DNA of 64,000 nucleotides from Streptosporangiaceae bacterium (GCA_025934375.1 JAICYD010000013.1:20244-84243); one strand, 5' to 3'. Shown: positions 41,545 to 50,315, counted from the first letter of the stretch. Program-made: numbers and translations. The notes: generated from the sequence alone by a model not told the origin.

Positions 41545-41910
41545 TCAAGTGCTGGTAACCCGAGAGGTTGCCCGAAGCCGGGCTACAGTGGCCCTGAGCT
41601 GCTGGATTTCCTCCTGGAGGACGAGCTCTCGCTGGGTGGGGCCTTCCTGCGCGGCCTGCCGGCGCTCCCGGTCGGCGCGCTCGCTGACCTCCTTCAGCTC
41701 CGCGATCTCCCGCAGCCTGGTCACCTCCCGGTAGAGGTTGTCGATCGCCTCGGCGGTACTGCCGGGGGGTACGGGGGGTCGCCCCCCCGTACCCCCCGGG
41801 CGGAAGCAGCCGGGCTCCTGAGCGAGGACCGCGCCGCAGCCCGGGCAGCGCGCGACGTGCCGGGGCGCGGCTGGCTGCGCGTTGTGGCCGGGCTTGGGCT
41901 GATCCGTCAT
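41545..41910 (-). CDS. Zinc-knuckle plus coiled-coil hypothetical protein
   Basis: ATG at 41910 (MTDQPKPGHNAQPAAPRHVARCPGCGAVLAQEPGCF) gives 121 residues; longer frames exist. A CPGC knuckle is followed by a Gly/Pro stretch encoded by palindromic element C and then a leucine/arginine-rich coiled coil (LYREVTRLREIAELKEVSERADRERRQAAQ, EEIQQLRATVARLRATS). It is in the position of a small regulatory or scaffolding partner to the ALDH gene 38 bp downstream on the same strand. Function unknown. Confidence 0.6.
   Translation of the reverse strand: MTDQPKPGHNAQPAAPRHVARCPGCGAVLAQEPGCFRPGGTGGRPPVPPGSTAEAIDNLYREVTRLREIAELKEVSERADRERRQAAQEGPTQRELVLQEEIQQLRATVARLRATSRVTST
41762..41799. repeat. Perfect GC palindrome, element C
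   Basis: Arms CCGGGGGGTACGGGGGG (41762-41778) and CCCCCCGTACCCCCCGG (41783-41799) are perfect reverse complements with a 4-base loop. It lies inside the zinc-knuckle reading frame, where it encodes the GGTGGRPPVPPG stretch. CGTACCCCCCGG recurs at 58131-58154. Confidence 0.75.
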
Positions 41911-42062
41911 GCCGTGAGTGTCCCCCAGCTTGAGGTGCGGTGCATCGTTGTCCAGGCCAAACAACCGGGGAAGCCCGCTGTGCGGGCGCACAGTCGGCTG
42001 AGCTGTTGCCATGCGCGCTCCGGGGCATGGACTTCCGTCATCCAACAACGCCGGTTAAGCTC

Positions 42063-42084
42063 CCTTTGTGGCGTACCACAAAGG
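42063..42084. promoter_or_regulatory. Inverted-repeat operator candidate upstream of the PucR gene
   Basis: CCTTTGTGG-CGTA-CCACAAAGG is a perfect 9-bp inverted repeat. TATAGT (42104-42109) lies 20 bases downstream, 8-9 bases before the ATG at 42118, suggesting a -10 box with a leaderless or near-leaderless message. Regulation by the PucR protein itself is plausible. Confidence 0.55.
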
Positions 42085-42111
42085 CACAGACCAGTCATCG
42101 ACGTATAGTTC

Positions 42112-43476
42112 GTGATCATGCCGGACACGCTGCCGGCCGCGGGCCGGCTCACTGACGCGCCGACTCCCAGGGAAAGCCCTCGGGACGTCGACCGGGAGAA
42201 CGCTGTCCTTCGCGAGCTGGTGACCATCTACCGCCACCTCTCTGGCCTCGCGATGCAGGACGCTGACCTCGCCGGAGTCGTGCAACTGATCTCCGAGCGC
42301 GCCTCGGCCACCGTCGCGGTGGTCAGCCAGCTCATGGACGTGATGACCGCCGCCTCGCCGGGCCTGGGCCCGGACAAGGCCGCCGCGCTGGTGCGCGAGC
42401 AGGTCGTCCATCCCCGGCTGGGGCAGGTCCTGCGCGCCTCCCGGCTATCGCAGCGCGCCCTGCGGCTGCCCAATGTGGGCGGGGTCCCGGCGATCATCGT
42501 CGCGCCGATCCTCGTCGGCGATGAGGTCCCCTCGTACCTGATCACCTTGGACCCGGCCGAGGAGAACTTCAGCGAGGACATGTCGCTGCTGGTCACCGAG
42601 CACGCCGCAACCATCTGCGGGGTCATCTTGGGCCGGGAGCGAGTGGTGGCCGCCGCCGCCCGCCGGGTTCGCGACGACCTCGTCGAGGGCCTGCTGCTCG
42701 GCCGCGGCCGGGACGTCGGCGATGCCGCGCGGTGGGCCGCCCATCTAGGGTATGACGCCACCCGCCAGCACCAGGTGGCGGCGATCGCGTTCGAGCTCCC
42801 GCCCGCCCGGGCCGCGGACGCCGATGCCCTGCGGGCGCGGATCCGGGAGTCCATCGAGCACTTCATGACGACCCGGGCGCCCGAGGCGATCGTCTCCGCC
42901 CGGGAGGCGGAGGTCGTCGTGGTGGCCGCCGCGTCGCCCGACCCGCGCCGCCTGGGCCAGGCGTGCCTGGCCCGGCTGGCCGAGCTGTTCCCCGGCGCCA
43001 AGGTGGTCATCGGGATCGGCGGGCAGTGCCGGGACCCGCAGGAGATCGCCCGTTCCTACGACCAGGCGCACCGCACCACCCAGACGCTATGGCGGCTGGG
43101 CCGGGCCGGCGCGGTGGCCGCCTTCGAGGACCTGGGCATCCACCGGCTGCTGCTGCAGGTGCCCGACCTCGGCGAGCTCCGCTCGTTCGCCGCCGAGGTG
43201 CTCGGCAAGCTGAGCGAGCACGAGCATGAGCACAAGTCGGAGTACCTGGCCACCCTCGCCTGCTACTTCCGGGAGAACAACAGCCCGCAACGCGCCTCCC
43301 GGCTGCTGCATGTCCACCCCAACACGGTGGCCTACCGGATCAAGCGGATTGAGGAGATCACCGGGCTCAAGCTGGACAACTATCGTGACAGGCTGATAGC
43401 GCAGGTCGCCCTGGAGATCCTGGACGCCTTGCCTGAGCCCGCTAGTTCGACCGAGTCCCTGAGGGAGCGCTCATGA
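42112..43476 (+). CDS. PucR/CdaR-family transcriptional regulator
   Basis: The 454-residue protein has an N-terminal GAF-like sensor (LSGLAMQDADLAGVVQLISERASATVAVV, up to about 200), a middle CdaR GGDEF-like domain (AIVSAREAEVVVVAAAS, FPGAKVVIGIGGQCRDPQEIARSYDQA) and a PucR C-terminal HTH (YFRENNSPQRASRLLHVHPNTVAYRIKRIEEITGLKLD). This class regulates purine, amino acid or fatty-acid genes. GTG 42112 or ATG 42118 can start it. The stop overlaps the next gene as ATGA, so it is co-translated with the homocysteine methyltransferase-like gene. Confidence 0.85.
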   Translation: MIMPDTLPAAGRLTDAPTPRESPRDVDRENAVLRELVTIYRHLSGLAMQDADLAGVVQLISERASATVAVVSQLMDVMTAASPGLGPDKAAALVREQVVHPRLGQVLRASRLSQRALRLPNVGGVPAIIVAPILVGDEVPSYLITLDPAEENFSEDMSLLVTEHAATICGVILGRERVVAAAARRVRDDLVEGLLLGRGRDVGDAARWAAHLGYDATRQHQVAAIAFELPPARAADADALRARIRESIEHFMTTRAPEAIVSAREAEVVVVAAASPDPRRLGQACLARLAELFPGAKVVIGIGGQCRDPQEIARSYDQAHRTTQTLWRLGRAGAVAAFEDLGIHRLLLQVPDLGELRSFAAEVLGKLSEHEHEHKSEYLATLACYFRENNSPQRASRLLHVHPNTVAYRIKRIEEITGLKLDNYRDRLIAQVALEILDALPEPASSTESLRERS

Positions 43477-45353
43477 GCCTCGTATCGGATGTGCTATCAG
43501 GTCAGCGCGTCCTGGTCTGCGACGGCGCGATGGGCACCTTGCTGCACGCGGCGGGCGCCGCCCTGGACCGGTCGCTGCCCGAGCTGAACCTCTCCGACCC
43601 GGGGCTGGTGGCCACCCTCCACGACAGCTACCTGGATGCCGGGGCGGACATCATCCAGACCAACACGTTCGGCGCCAACCGGCTGTGGCTCGGCGACCAC
43701 GGGTTCCCCGACAAGGTCGAGGAGATCAACCGGGCCGGGGTGCGGATCGCGCGGGCGGCCGCCAACGGGAACGCCGCCAGCGGCCGGCCGGTGCTAGTCG
43801 CCGGATCGGTCTCGCCCGCCGTCACCGCCTCCCAGCGCCGCCGGGTCGGCGCCGCCGACCGGATGGAGGTGCTGCGCGAGCAGATCACCGTCCTGGTCGC
43901 CGAGGGCGGAGTGGACCTGCTCATCCTGGAGACCTTCGGCTACCTCGACGAGCTGGTGGAGGCCGTGTCGGTCGCGGCGTCAGTCACCGACATCCCGCTG
44001 ATCGCCCAGGCCACCTTCGCCGACGACGCGCACACCCTCGGCGGCGAGACGCCCCGTGAGGTGGCCACCGTGCTGTCCGGCATGCCGGTGGCGATGCTCG
44101 GCACGAACTGCACCATCGGCCCGCAACGGATGCTGGCCGTCGCTGAGGACCTGATCCGCTACTCCGCGGTGCCCGTCAGCGCCCAGCCGAACGCCGGCCA
44201 GCCCCGCCGGGTCGGCGCCCGCAGCTTCGAGTTCTCCATCGATGGCGGGTACTTCGCCCGCTACCTCGGCCGGTTCGCCGACGCCGGGGTCACCCTGGTG
44301 GGCGGCTGCTGCGGCACCACGCCGGGCCACGTCCGGGCCGCCGCCGAGGCGATCAGGTCGCTGCCCGGCAGCGGACCGGAGGCCGTGCGCTCGGGAGCGG
44401 CCCGGCTGCGCGCCGCCTCGAGGGTCGCCGTGGCGCGAGCCGAGGCGGTCGCGGTGCCGGCCCGCCCGCTGGCCGGATCCCTGGCCGAGCAGCTGGCGGG
44501 GGGCACCTTCATCGTCGCCGCCGCGATCACCCCGCTGGCCGGGACCCGGGCCGGGGAGGCCGAGGAGGTCGCCGCGACCTTGCAGGCGCGCGGGATCGGC
44601 CTGCTCGCGGTCCAGCCGCGCGAGAGCGCCCGCGCCCACCTGGATTCCCTCAGCACGGCGCTGCAGCTGCAGCAGGCCACCGGCGTGGAGACGATCGCCA
44701 CCGTCACCACGTGGGACAAGACGATCATGACGCTGCAGGCGGACCTGCTCGGCGCGCACGCGCTGGGCCTGCGGTCGGTGGTGTCCACGACCGGCAGCCC
44801 GCCCGTGCTCGGTGACTACCCGGCGGTCGACGGGACCTGGGAAGTCGACTCGGTCGGGCTGACCGCCCTGCTGGCCGGCCTGAACGCCGGGCGCGACTCC
44901 AACGGCCTGGCCCTCAGCTCGCGGACCTCGTTCTGCATCGGCGCGCGGGTCAACCCGGGTGCGCGCGACCCCGAGGCCGAGATCGCCCGCGCGCACGCGA
45001 AGGTCAAGGCGGGTGCGCAGTTCCTCATCAGCCGCCCGGTCTATGAGGCCGACGCGCTGGCCCGGCTGGTCGACGCGCTGTCGGGCACCGGGGTGCCCCT
45101 GCTGCTGTCGGTCGCGCCGCTGCGCTCGTTCGAGGAGGCGGACTACCTGGCCAACGAGGTGCCCGGCGTGAGCATCCCGGACTCAACCCTGGAGATGCTG
45201 GAGAAGGCCGGGCGGGGCGCGGCCCGCGCGGCCGGCCTCGAACTGGCGGCCGACCTGCTGTCCAAGGCCCGCCCGATGGTCCGCGGCGTCGTCCTCACCG
45301 CCCCCGACGACGATCCCGCCGCCATCTTGCCGCTGCTGTCGGCCCTGGCCTAG
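43473..45353 (+). CDS. Bifunctional homocysteine S-methyltransferase/methylenetetrahydrofolate reductase-like protein
   Basis: Residues 1-300 are a homocysteine S-methyltransferase barrel: VCDGAMGTLLHAAG, DIIQTNTFGANRL, and the zinc cysteines in GTNCTIGP (about 211) and GGCCGTTPGH (about 280). Residues 330-620 resemble the MTHFR barrel (VVSTTGSPPVLGDYP, ARVNPGARDPEAEIARAHAKVKAGAQFLISRP). The N-terminal MTHFR motif that normally carries the catalytic Glu reads AAAITP, so reductase activity is uncertain. The combination matches YitJ-type proteins of methionine metabolism. Coupled by ATGA to the PucR regulator, suggesting local control. Confidence 0.85.
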   Translation: MSLVSDVLSGQRVLVCDGAMGTLLHAAGAALDRSLPELNLSDPGLVATLHDSYLDAGADIIQTNTFGANRLWLGDHGFPDKVEEINRAGVRIARAAANGNAASGRPVLVAGSVSPAVTASQRRRVGAADRMEVLREQITVLVAEGGVDLLILETFGYLDELVEAVSVAASVTDIPLIAQATFADDAHTLGGETPREVATVLSGMPVAMLGTNCTIGPQRMLAVAEDLIRYSAVPVSAQPNAGQPRRVGARSFEFSIDGGYFARYLGRFADAGVTLVGGCCGTTPGHVRAAAEAIRSLPGSGPEAVRSGAARLRAASRVAVARAEAVAVPARPLAGSLAEQLAGGTFIVAAAITPLAGTRAGEAEEVAATLQARGIGLLAVQPRESARAHLDSLSTALQLQQATGVETIATVTTWDKTIMTLQADLLGAHALGLRSVVSTTGSPPVLGDYPAVDGTWEVDSVGLTALLAGLNAGRDSNGLALSSRTSFCIGARVNPGARDPEAEIARAHAKVKAGAQFLISRPVYEADALARLVDALSGTGVPLLLSVAPLRSFEEADYLANEVPGVSIPDSTLEMLEKAGRGAARAAGLELAADLLSKARPMVRGVVLTAPDDDPAAILPLLSALA

Positions 45354-45440
45354 CCGCAGGCCTGGCTGAGGGGGCCGGCCAGGCGCCGGGCAGGCGGCCG
45401 CCCGCGCATACTTAGGTGGCGGCGTGGAACGCTATCCCTC

Positions 45441-47069
45441 GTGGAACTGCGCGGGACCGGGGGGCCGAGCCGACGAGCGTTCATCGGGCTGGCGGCGGGC
45501 ACGGCGGCCATCGGCGCCGCGGCCCTGGCCGGTGACGGCGTGGCGGGTTCCGGTTCGCCAGGGAGCACTGTCCCCGTTAGCGGCGCGCCCACGGGCAGGG
45601 CACCGGGGCCAGCCGCCTCTGCGGCCGCACGCCCGGTGGTGACCCCGGAAAGCGAGCTGCCCGGCGATGAGCACTGGGCGATCCGCGACCTCGGGGCCGC
45701 CGGCGAGATCGAGGGCTACGCGGGGACGGCCAGCGTGCTGGCTGGGGAGCCGGTCCCGCTGTTCGTGTCGTCGCGGCCGAAGTGGTTCACGGTGACCGCC
45801 TACCGGCTCGGCTGGTACCAGGGGACGGGCGCGCGACGGGTGTGGCGGTCGGCCGCGCTGCGCGGCGGCGCCCAGAAGGCGTTCACCGTGGAGGGCGCGA
45901 CCAGCACGGTGACCACGAACTGGGACCCGGTGACGGACATCCCGACCGACGACTGGCCGGCCGGGGCCTACCTGCTGCGGCTGGACGCCGACAGCGGTGC
46001 GCAGCGGTACGTCCCGCTGACCATCCGCTCGCCGGCCACCGCGGGCGCGGTCGTGCTGAAGAGCAGCGTGCAGACGTGGCAGGCCTACAACACCTGGGGC
46101 GGGTACAGCCTGTACACCGGGCCGTCCGGCGGCTACGGCCAGCGGTCCTACGCGGTCAGCCTGGACCGGCCCTACGCCGGCAACGGGGCGGGCATGTTCC
46201 TCACCTACGAGCGCAACGCCGTCCGGCTCGCCGAGTACCTGGCCGGGCGGGACGGCCTGCGGCTGGCCTATGTGACCGGCATGGACATCGCCGCCGACCC
46301 CAGCCTCCTGGACGGCGCGTCGGCCCTGGTCTCGCTGGGCCACGACGAGTACTGGACGCCGGCCGAGCGCGCGCACGTGACCGCCGCCCGCGACGCCGGG
46401 ACGAACATCGCGTTCCTGGGCGCGAACGCGATGTTCCGCCGGACCCGGCTGCGGCCAACCGCCGTCGGCGGCGACCGGCTGGTGGTCTGCTACAAGACCT
46501 CCTACATGTCCGACCCGCTGTACGGAAAGGACGCCGCGCAGGTGACGGCCGACTTCCGGTCCGGGCCGGGCGCGGACCCGGAGTCGTCGCTGACCGGGAC
46601 GATCTACGAGGGCTACCCGGTTGACGCCGCCTTCGTGGTGTCGTCGCCGTCGAGCTGGGTGTTCGCCGGGACCGGGATGCGGGCCGGGACGCGCCTGCCG
46701 CACCTGGTCGGGGTGGAGTATGACCGGGTCAACCCGGCCTACCCGGTGCCCAGGCCGATCGAGGTGCTGTCCCACTCGCCGTTGTGGCTGAACGGGGCGC
46801 CCAGCTACGGGGACTGCGCCTATTACACGCGCCCCGGCGGCGCGGGCGTCTTCAACAGCGGCACGATGCGCTGGGTGGAGGCGATCTACGGCGACCAGCC
46901 GCACGGCATCGGCGGCCGCACCCCGGACGTCGTCCGGCGGGTGACCGCCAACGTGCTGCGCGCCTTCGCCGATGGCCCCGCCGCGGCGAAGTACCCCGCC
47001 CGGGACAACCTGGCGGTGATCAGGGAGGGCGCGGGCGCCCCGGCGGGCAGTCCCGGAAACCTCCAGTAA
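45441..47069 (+). CDS. Tat-exported N,N-dimethylformamidase beta-subunit-like domain protein
   Basis: The 542-residue protein starts at GTG 45441 with a Tat signal (GGPSRRAFIGLAAGTAAIGAAAL). The body carries VYSLYTGPSGGYGQRSYAVSLDRPY, LAYVTGMDIAADPSLLDGASALVSLGHDEYWTPAERAHVTAARDAG and NIAFLGANAMFRRTRL, the signature of the DMFase large-subunit C-terminal domain (DUF6605-like) seen in many secreted actinobacterial proteins. The true DMFase hydrolyses formamides; here the role is unknown. It converges with the next gene (27 bp gap). Confidence 0.8.
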   Translation: MELRGTGGPSRRAFIGLAAGTAAIGAAALAGDGVAGSGSPGSTVPVSGAPTGRAPGPAASAAARPVVTPESELPGDEHWAIRDLGAAGEIEGYAGTASVLAGEPVPLFVSSRPKWFTVTAYRLGWYQGTGARRVWRSAALRGGAQKAFTVEGATSTVTTNWDPVTDIPTDDWPAGAYLLRLDADSGAQRYVPLTIRSPATAGAVVLKSSVQTWQAYNTWGGYSLYTGPSGGYGQRSYAVSLDRPYAGNGAGMFLTYERNAVRLAEYLAGRDGLRLAYVTGMDIAADPSLLDGASALVSLGHDEYWTPAERAHVTAARDAGTNIAFLGANAMFRRTRLRPTAVGGDRLVVCYKTSYMSDPLYGKDAAQVTADFRSGPGADPESSLTGTIYEGYPVDAAFVVSSPSSWVFAGTGMRAGTRLPHLVGVEYDRVNPAYPVPRPIEVLSHSPLWLNGAPSYGDCAYYTRPGGAGVFNSGTMRWVEAIYGDQPHGIGGRTPDVVRRVTANVLRAFADGPAAAKYPARDNLAVIREGAGAPAGSPGNLQ

Positions 47070-47095
47070 GGCCGCGCTGGCTGGCCCGCCGCGAG

Positions 47096-48106
47096 CTAGA
47101 GCTCTAGGGCCAGCAGCCCGAGCGACTGGTAGGCGGCGTCGGTGAACTGGAACGCGTCGTAGATGACGGTGAAGCGCGAGATCATGCCCGCGCCGTCGAG
47201 TTCCAGCACTGTGTGGCCGCGCCGCAGCGGCGCGGCCAGCGGGGCGGCCTGCCACTCATACCCGCCGCCGCGCCCGGACCCGGTCACGTTGGCGACTGCG
47301 GCACCGGGGCCGTACGGGAGCCTGGCCAGCGCGCGGGTGAGGTAGCGCTGGATCTGCGGCTGCCCCTCAACGCGCGCGTGCAGCGCCATGTCCTCATAGA
47401 CCGCGTCCGGCGTGAACAACCCAGCCGCCGCGGCCGGGTCGCCGGCGGCGAACGCGGCCTGCAACCGGGTCGCGGCCGCCGTGATCGCCGCCGCCGCGCT
47501 GCCCTGGCCGTCGCGGAAGTCCGTCGGGTACGGACCGAGCGTGCCGATCGGCAGGTCCGTCAGCGAGCTGCGGCCATCCCAGTAGTCGATCCAGCGGACG
47601 ATCTTCCCCCGCCGGTCAAAGGTCAGCGAGGACAGGAAGCGGAACTCCTGCCCCAGCAGCTTCGGCGTGTCCACGAACTCGATGGTCGCGCTCCGCTCGT
47701 CCCCGACGATCCGCAGCGGGTAGGACAGGGCGTCCGCCGGGGCAGTGGAGAACGGCGGGTTGGTCCAGACCTGGAGCAGCGCGGCCTGCGACGGCCAGGT
47801 GAAGCCGAGGCCGGCGTCGATGTAGAGCACCGGGGCCGGCGCGGGCGCGAAGAACGACACCATCGCCGCTCCCTGGTGCAAGCTCTTGGCCGCGAAGAAT
47901 GCCTTCACGATCCGGGCCACCCGCTCGCTGGCGTGCGAGGTGTCTGCCACGTCGGGGTACGGCAGGCGGCTTCCGTGGCGTGATTGCGCGCGGGCAGAGC
48001 CGGCCTGGACCGCCTCGGCGGCCCCCAGCACGGTGGTGGCCCCGATGGCCGCCCCCGCGCGCAGCAGGGTGCGCCGCCGGGCGCTCAGCGCGTGATCGTC
48101 TCCCAT
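47096..48106 (-). CDS. Tat-exported tandem SnoaL/NTF2-like domain protein
   Basis: The 336-residue protein begins with a twin-arginine signal (SARRRTLLRAGAAIGATTVLG). Two NTF2-like domains follow: about 55-175 (ARIVKAFFAAKSLHQGAAMVSFFAP, FLSSLTFDRRGKIVRWIDYWD) and 205-336 (RLQAAFAAGDPAAAAGLFTPDAVYED, RGHTVLELDGAGMISRFTVIYDA). SnoaL-like folds are small-molecule binding or isomerase scaffolds. Exported versions are of unknown function. ATG 48106 follows GGGAG. Confidence 0.8.
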   Translation of the reverse strand: MGDDHALSARRRTLLRAGAAIGATTVLGAAEAVQAGSARAQSRHGSRLPYPDVADTSHASERVARIVKAFFAAKSLHQGAAMVSFFAPAPAPVLYIDAGLGFTWPSQAALLQVWTNPPFSTAPADALSYPLRIVGDERSATIEFVDTPKLLGQEFRFLSSLTFDRRGKIVRWIDYWDGRSSLTDLPIGTLGPYPTDFRDGQGSAAAAITAAATRLQAAFAAGDPAAAAGLFTPDAVYEDMALHARVEGQPQIQRYLTRALARLPYGPGAAVANVTGSGRGGGYEWQAAPLAAPLRRGHTVLELDGAGMISRFTVIYDAFQFTDAAYQSLGLLALEL

Positions 48107-48206
48107 GGCAGCGGCCTCCTCGTGCGCGACGTGATCTCCCAGGCCCCTTCCCGAAGATCCGTCCGCGCCCGCGCCCTGTCAACGCCCGCCCGGGCCAGCG
48201 TCGTTG

Positions 48207-48929
48207 TCAATCCCCTAGGGCGAGCACTTCCTCCAGCGTTTGCGTGAGGCAGGCGACAAGGGAGCTGAGCCGTTGCCGGCCCTCGGCGGCCGAGGCGCCG
48301 GTGGGATCCCCGAGGACGCCGTTGGGGCTGACGGCGCGCACGCCGCGCTCGCGCAGCGCGGGCATGACGTCGGCCACGGGCTGGGTCGCGCCGGGCGCCG
48401 CCTCATCCATCGTGACCAGCTCGGGGGCGAGTGCCAGCATCACCGACGTCTCGAACCGCCCCGCGTGCGCGTCGGCGACGCCCGCCGCGATTCCCGCCTC
48501 GGCGAGCTGTGCGGGGGACAGGCCCGCGTGCCACACGTGACACTGGCGGCCCTCATCGCGCAGCGTCGCGATCGCGCTGTTAATCGCCGCGATGTTCCCG
48601 CCGTGCCCGTTGACCAGCAGCATGGCCGGCCAGTGGAGGCTGGCGTGCCGCCCGAGCTCCACGAGCAGCAGCGTCAGCGCCTGCGTCCCGATCGACAGCG
48701 TGCCGGGGAACTCGGCGTGCTCGCCGCTGGCGCCGATGGTCACCGCGGGCGCGATCCCCACCCCGGGCCGGCCGGCGCAGGCCCGCGACGCGACCGCGAC
48801 CGCTATCCGGGTGTCGGTGTACATCGGCAGGTGCGGGCCGTGCTGCTCCACCGACCCGAGCGGCACGACGAGCAGCCGGCGAGGCCCCGCCGCCACCTCC
48901 GGCCACCGCGCGTTGCTGAGTACTGTCAT
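48207..48929 (-). CDS. mftE: Mycofactocin system creatininase-family peptidase MftE
   Basis: This 240-residue protein has the creatininase-fold metal ligands: E in VPLGSVEQHGPHLPMYTDTRIA, H in NGHGGNIAAINSA, and E in AHAGRFETSVMLAL. MftE cleaves the modified mftA core peptide after cyclisation, releasing the C-terminal Val-Tyr-derived moiety. In the usual order it follows mftD; here it lies on the opposite strand, upstream of mftR, an inversion relative to the canonical abcdef operon. ATG 48929 has weak upstream features. Membership of the mft system rests on context plus motifs. Confidence 0.85.
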   Translation of the reverse strand: MTVLSNARWPEVAAGPRRLLVVPLGSVEQHGPHLPMYTDTRIAVAVASRACAGRPGVGIAPAVTIGASGEHAEFPGTLSIGTQALTLLLVELGRHASLHWPAMLLVNGHGGNIAAINSAIATLRDEGRQCHVWHAGLSPAQLAEAGIAAGVADAHAGRFETSVMLALAPELVTMDEAAPGATQPVADVMPALRERGVRAVSPNGVLGDPTGASAAEGRQRLSSLVACLTQTLEEVLALGD

Positions 48930-49056
48930 CGCAGGCGTACCGTATCAGGCGCCCGCCGCGCGGGGCCCGGGCGGAGCACCCCGGCTCCCGGTGGAGCAGG
49001 ACGCGACAAGTCAGCGCAAGCGCCTGCTCGCGAGGAGATGATAACAGCAAGGGGCG

Positions 49057-49737
49057 CTAACGCCGGCCCTGCCGCTCAGCGGCCTCGTCCAGGCGGCCGG
49101 CGAACGCGTCGGCGAGCTGGCGCATCGCGGTGTCGAGCAGCTCGCCGAGGTCGGCCACCGGGTCATCCAGCCAGTGCTCGTAGGCTGCCACGGACACGCC
49201 CAGCACGGCGTGCGCGATCGCCTGCGGCGCGAGCTGCCCGGCCCGGTGGCCAGTGCGCGCCGCCACGAACTCGGCGATCACCTCGCGCCAGGCCGTGAAC
49301 CGCAGCGTGGAGTGCGCGAACAGCGCCGGCACCCGCAAGATCAGCTCCATCCGCCGCCGGTGCAGCGCCACCATCGTCGGCTCGACGCGGTTGAAGTCGA
49401 CCAGCGCCTCCCGGATCGCGTCCATGACCGCGACCTGCGGCGGGCACGCGCGCAGCCGGGCGCGCATCCGGTCCAGCTCCAGCTCGAACGCGCCCCACGG
49501 GATGTCGTTCTTCGACGGGAAGTAGCGGAAGAACGTCCGCCGGCCGATCCCGGCCGCCGCCGCGATCTCATCGACCGTGGTGGCCTCGAACCCGCGCGCC
49601 GCGAACAGGCCGAACGCCGTCTCCTCAAGCTCCTGCCGGGACGTGGCCCGCCTGCGGCCAACGGCCGCCGACAGCTGTGGGGGCACCGGGATCACCGCCT
49701 CGTCCGCTTGTGGATGCCCCAGTTTAGCGCTGCCCAT
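49057..49737 (-). CDS. mftR: Mycofactocin-associated TetR repressor MftR
   Basis: ATG at 49737 (MGSAKLGHPQADEAVIP) is chosen; frames to 50004 run through the mftA promoter region. The 226-residue TetR protein has the HTH ATTVDEIAAAAGIGRRTFFRYFPSKNDIPWGAFELELDRMRARL, matching the TIGR-defined MftR pattern (FFRYFPSKNDIPWG). It is divergent from mftA, with two TGGCAC-N3-GTGCC palindromes between them, which are its likely operators. MftR responds to long-chain acyl-CoAs in mycobacteria. Confidence 0.87.
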   Translation of the reverse strand: MGSAKLGHPQADEAVIPVPPQLSAAVGRRRATSRQELEETAFGLFAARGFEATTVDEIAAAAGIGRRTFFRYFPSKNDIPWGAFELELDRMRARLRACPPQVAVMDAIREALVDFNRVEPTMVALHRRRMELILRVPALFAHSTLRFTAWREVIAEFVAARTGHRAGQLAPQAIAHAVLGVSVAAYEHWLDDPVADLGELLDTAMRQLADAFAGRLDEAAERQGRR

Positions 49738-49777
49738 GACGCGGCGGCCGGTTCCGTTCCGTACCAAATCTTGATTC

Positions 49778-49833
49778 TGGCACCTAGTGCCGTTAGGCTC
49801 GTCGAAACCCGCCAATCCTGGCACTGGGTGCCA
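49778..49833. promoter_or_regulatory. Paired TGGCAC-N3-GTGCC palindromes, probable MftR operators
   Basis: Two near-identical palindromes at 49778-49792 (spacer CTA) and 49819-49833 (spacer TGG), centres 41 bp apart (about four helical turns), lie between divergent mftR and mftA. The spacing supports cooperative or paired dimer binding. Confidence 0.65.
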
Positions 49834-49903
49834 TAAAGGGCGGATGGAGTACGCCGATCGCGGCAAGCGTCGCGGCAAGCGCCGATGAAGAGGAGGTAGC
49901 CAC

Positions 49904-50020
49904 ATGGCGGAGCGTCCCGACGAGGAACTGGCCACTGGTGAGCTGGCCACTGGTGAGCTGAGCACGGGCGAGCTGCTGGTCGAGGAAGTCTCGATCGACG
50001 GCATGTGCGGTGTCTACTAA
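49904..50020 (+). CDS. mftA: Mycofactocin precursor peptide MftA
   Basis: This 38-residue peptide ends with the invariant core IDGMCGVY preceded by LLVEEVS, the diagnostic MftA C terminus. AGGAGG (49891-49896) precedes ATG 49904. The leader contains a tandem ATGEL/STGEL repeat (residues 10-24) not expected in standard MftA leaders. The core Val-Tyr is decarboxylated and cyclised by MftC with MftB as the peptide chaperone. Its final codons overlap the mftB start. Confidence 0.97.
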   Translation: MAERPDEELATGELATGELSTGELLVEEVSIDGMCGVY

Positions 50021-50315
50021 CCCGCTGACCGCGTCCGCAGCCGAGGCCTTCGACCTGGACCGGCCGTGGCGTCTCGACGCGCAGGTGTCCATGCGCCCCG
50101 AGCCGTTCGGCGCGCTGCTGTACCACTTCGGCACCCGCCGGCTGTCGTTCCTGAAAAACCAGACCGTGCTGGCGGTGGTCCGCATCCTGGCGGATCACCC
50201 CAGCGCCCGGTTCGCGTGCGCGGCGGCCGGCGTCGCCGACGCCGACCTGCCCGCGTACGCGCGCGCCCTGGCGGCGCTGCGTGACTCGCGCATGATCACC
50301 GAGCGGCCCGCGTGA
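50010..50315 (+). CDS. mftB: Mycofactocin peptide chaperone MftB
   Basis: GTG at 50010 overlaps the end of mftA by 11 bp in another frame. The 101-residue RiPP recognition element has the usual MftB start (FDLDRPWRLDAQVSMRPEPFGALLYHFGTRRLSFLKN), which is distinctive. MftB binds the MftA leader and presents the core to the radical SAM enzyme MftC, encoded 13 bp downstream. Confidence 0.95.
   Translation: MSTNPLTASAAEAFDLDRPWRLDAQVSMRPEPFGALLYHFGTRRLSFLKNQTVLAVVRILADHPSARFACAAAGVADADLPAYARALAALRDSRMITERPA

Noticed and set aside
49738..50004. N-terminal extension of mftR to 50004
   Set aside because: It covers mftA and the operator palindromes on the other strand and is low complexity (Ser/Pro-rich).
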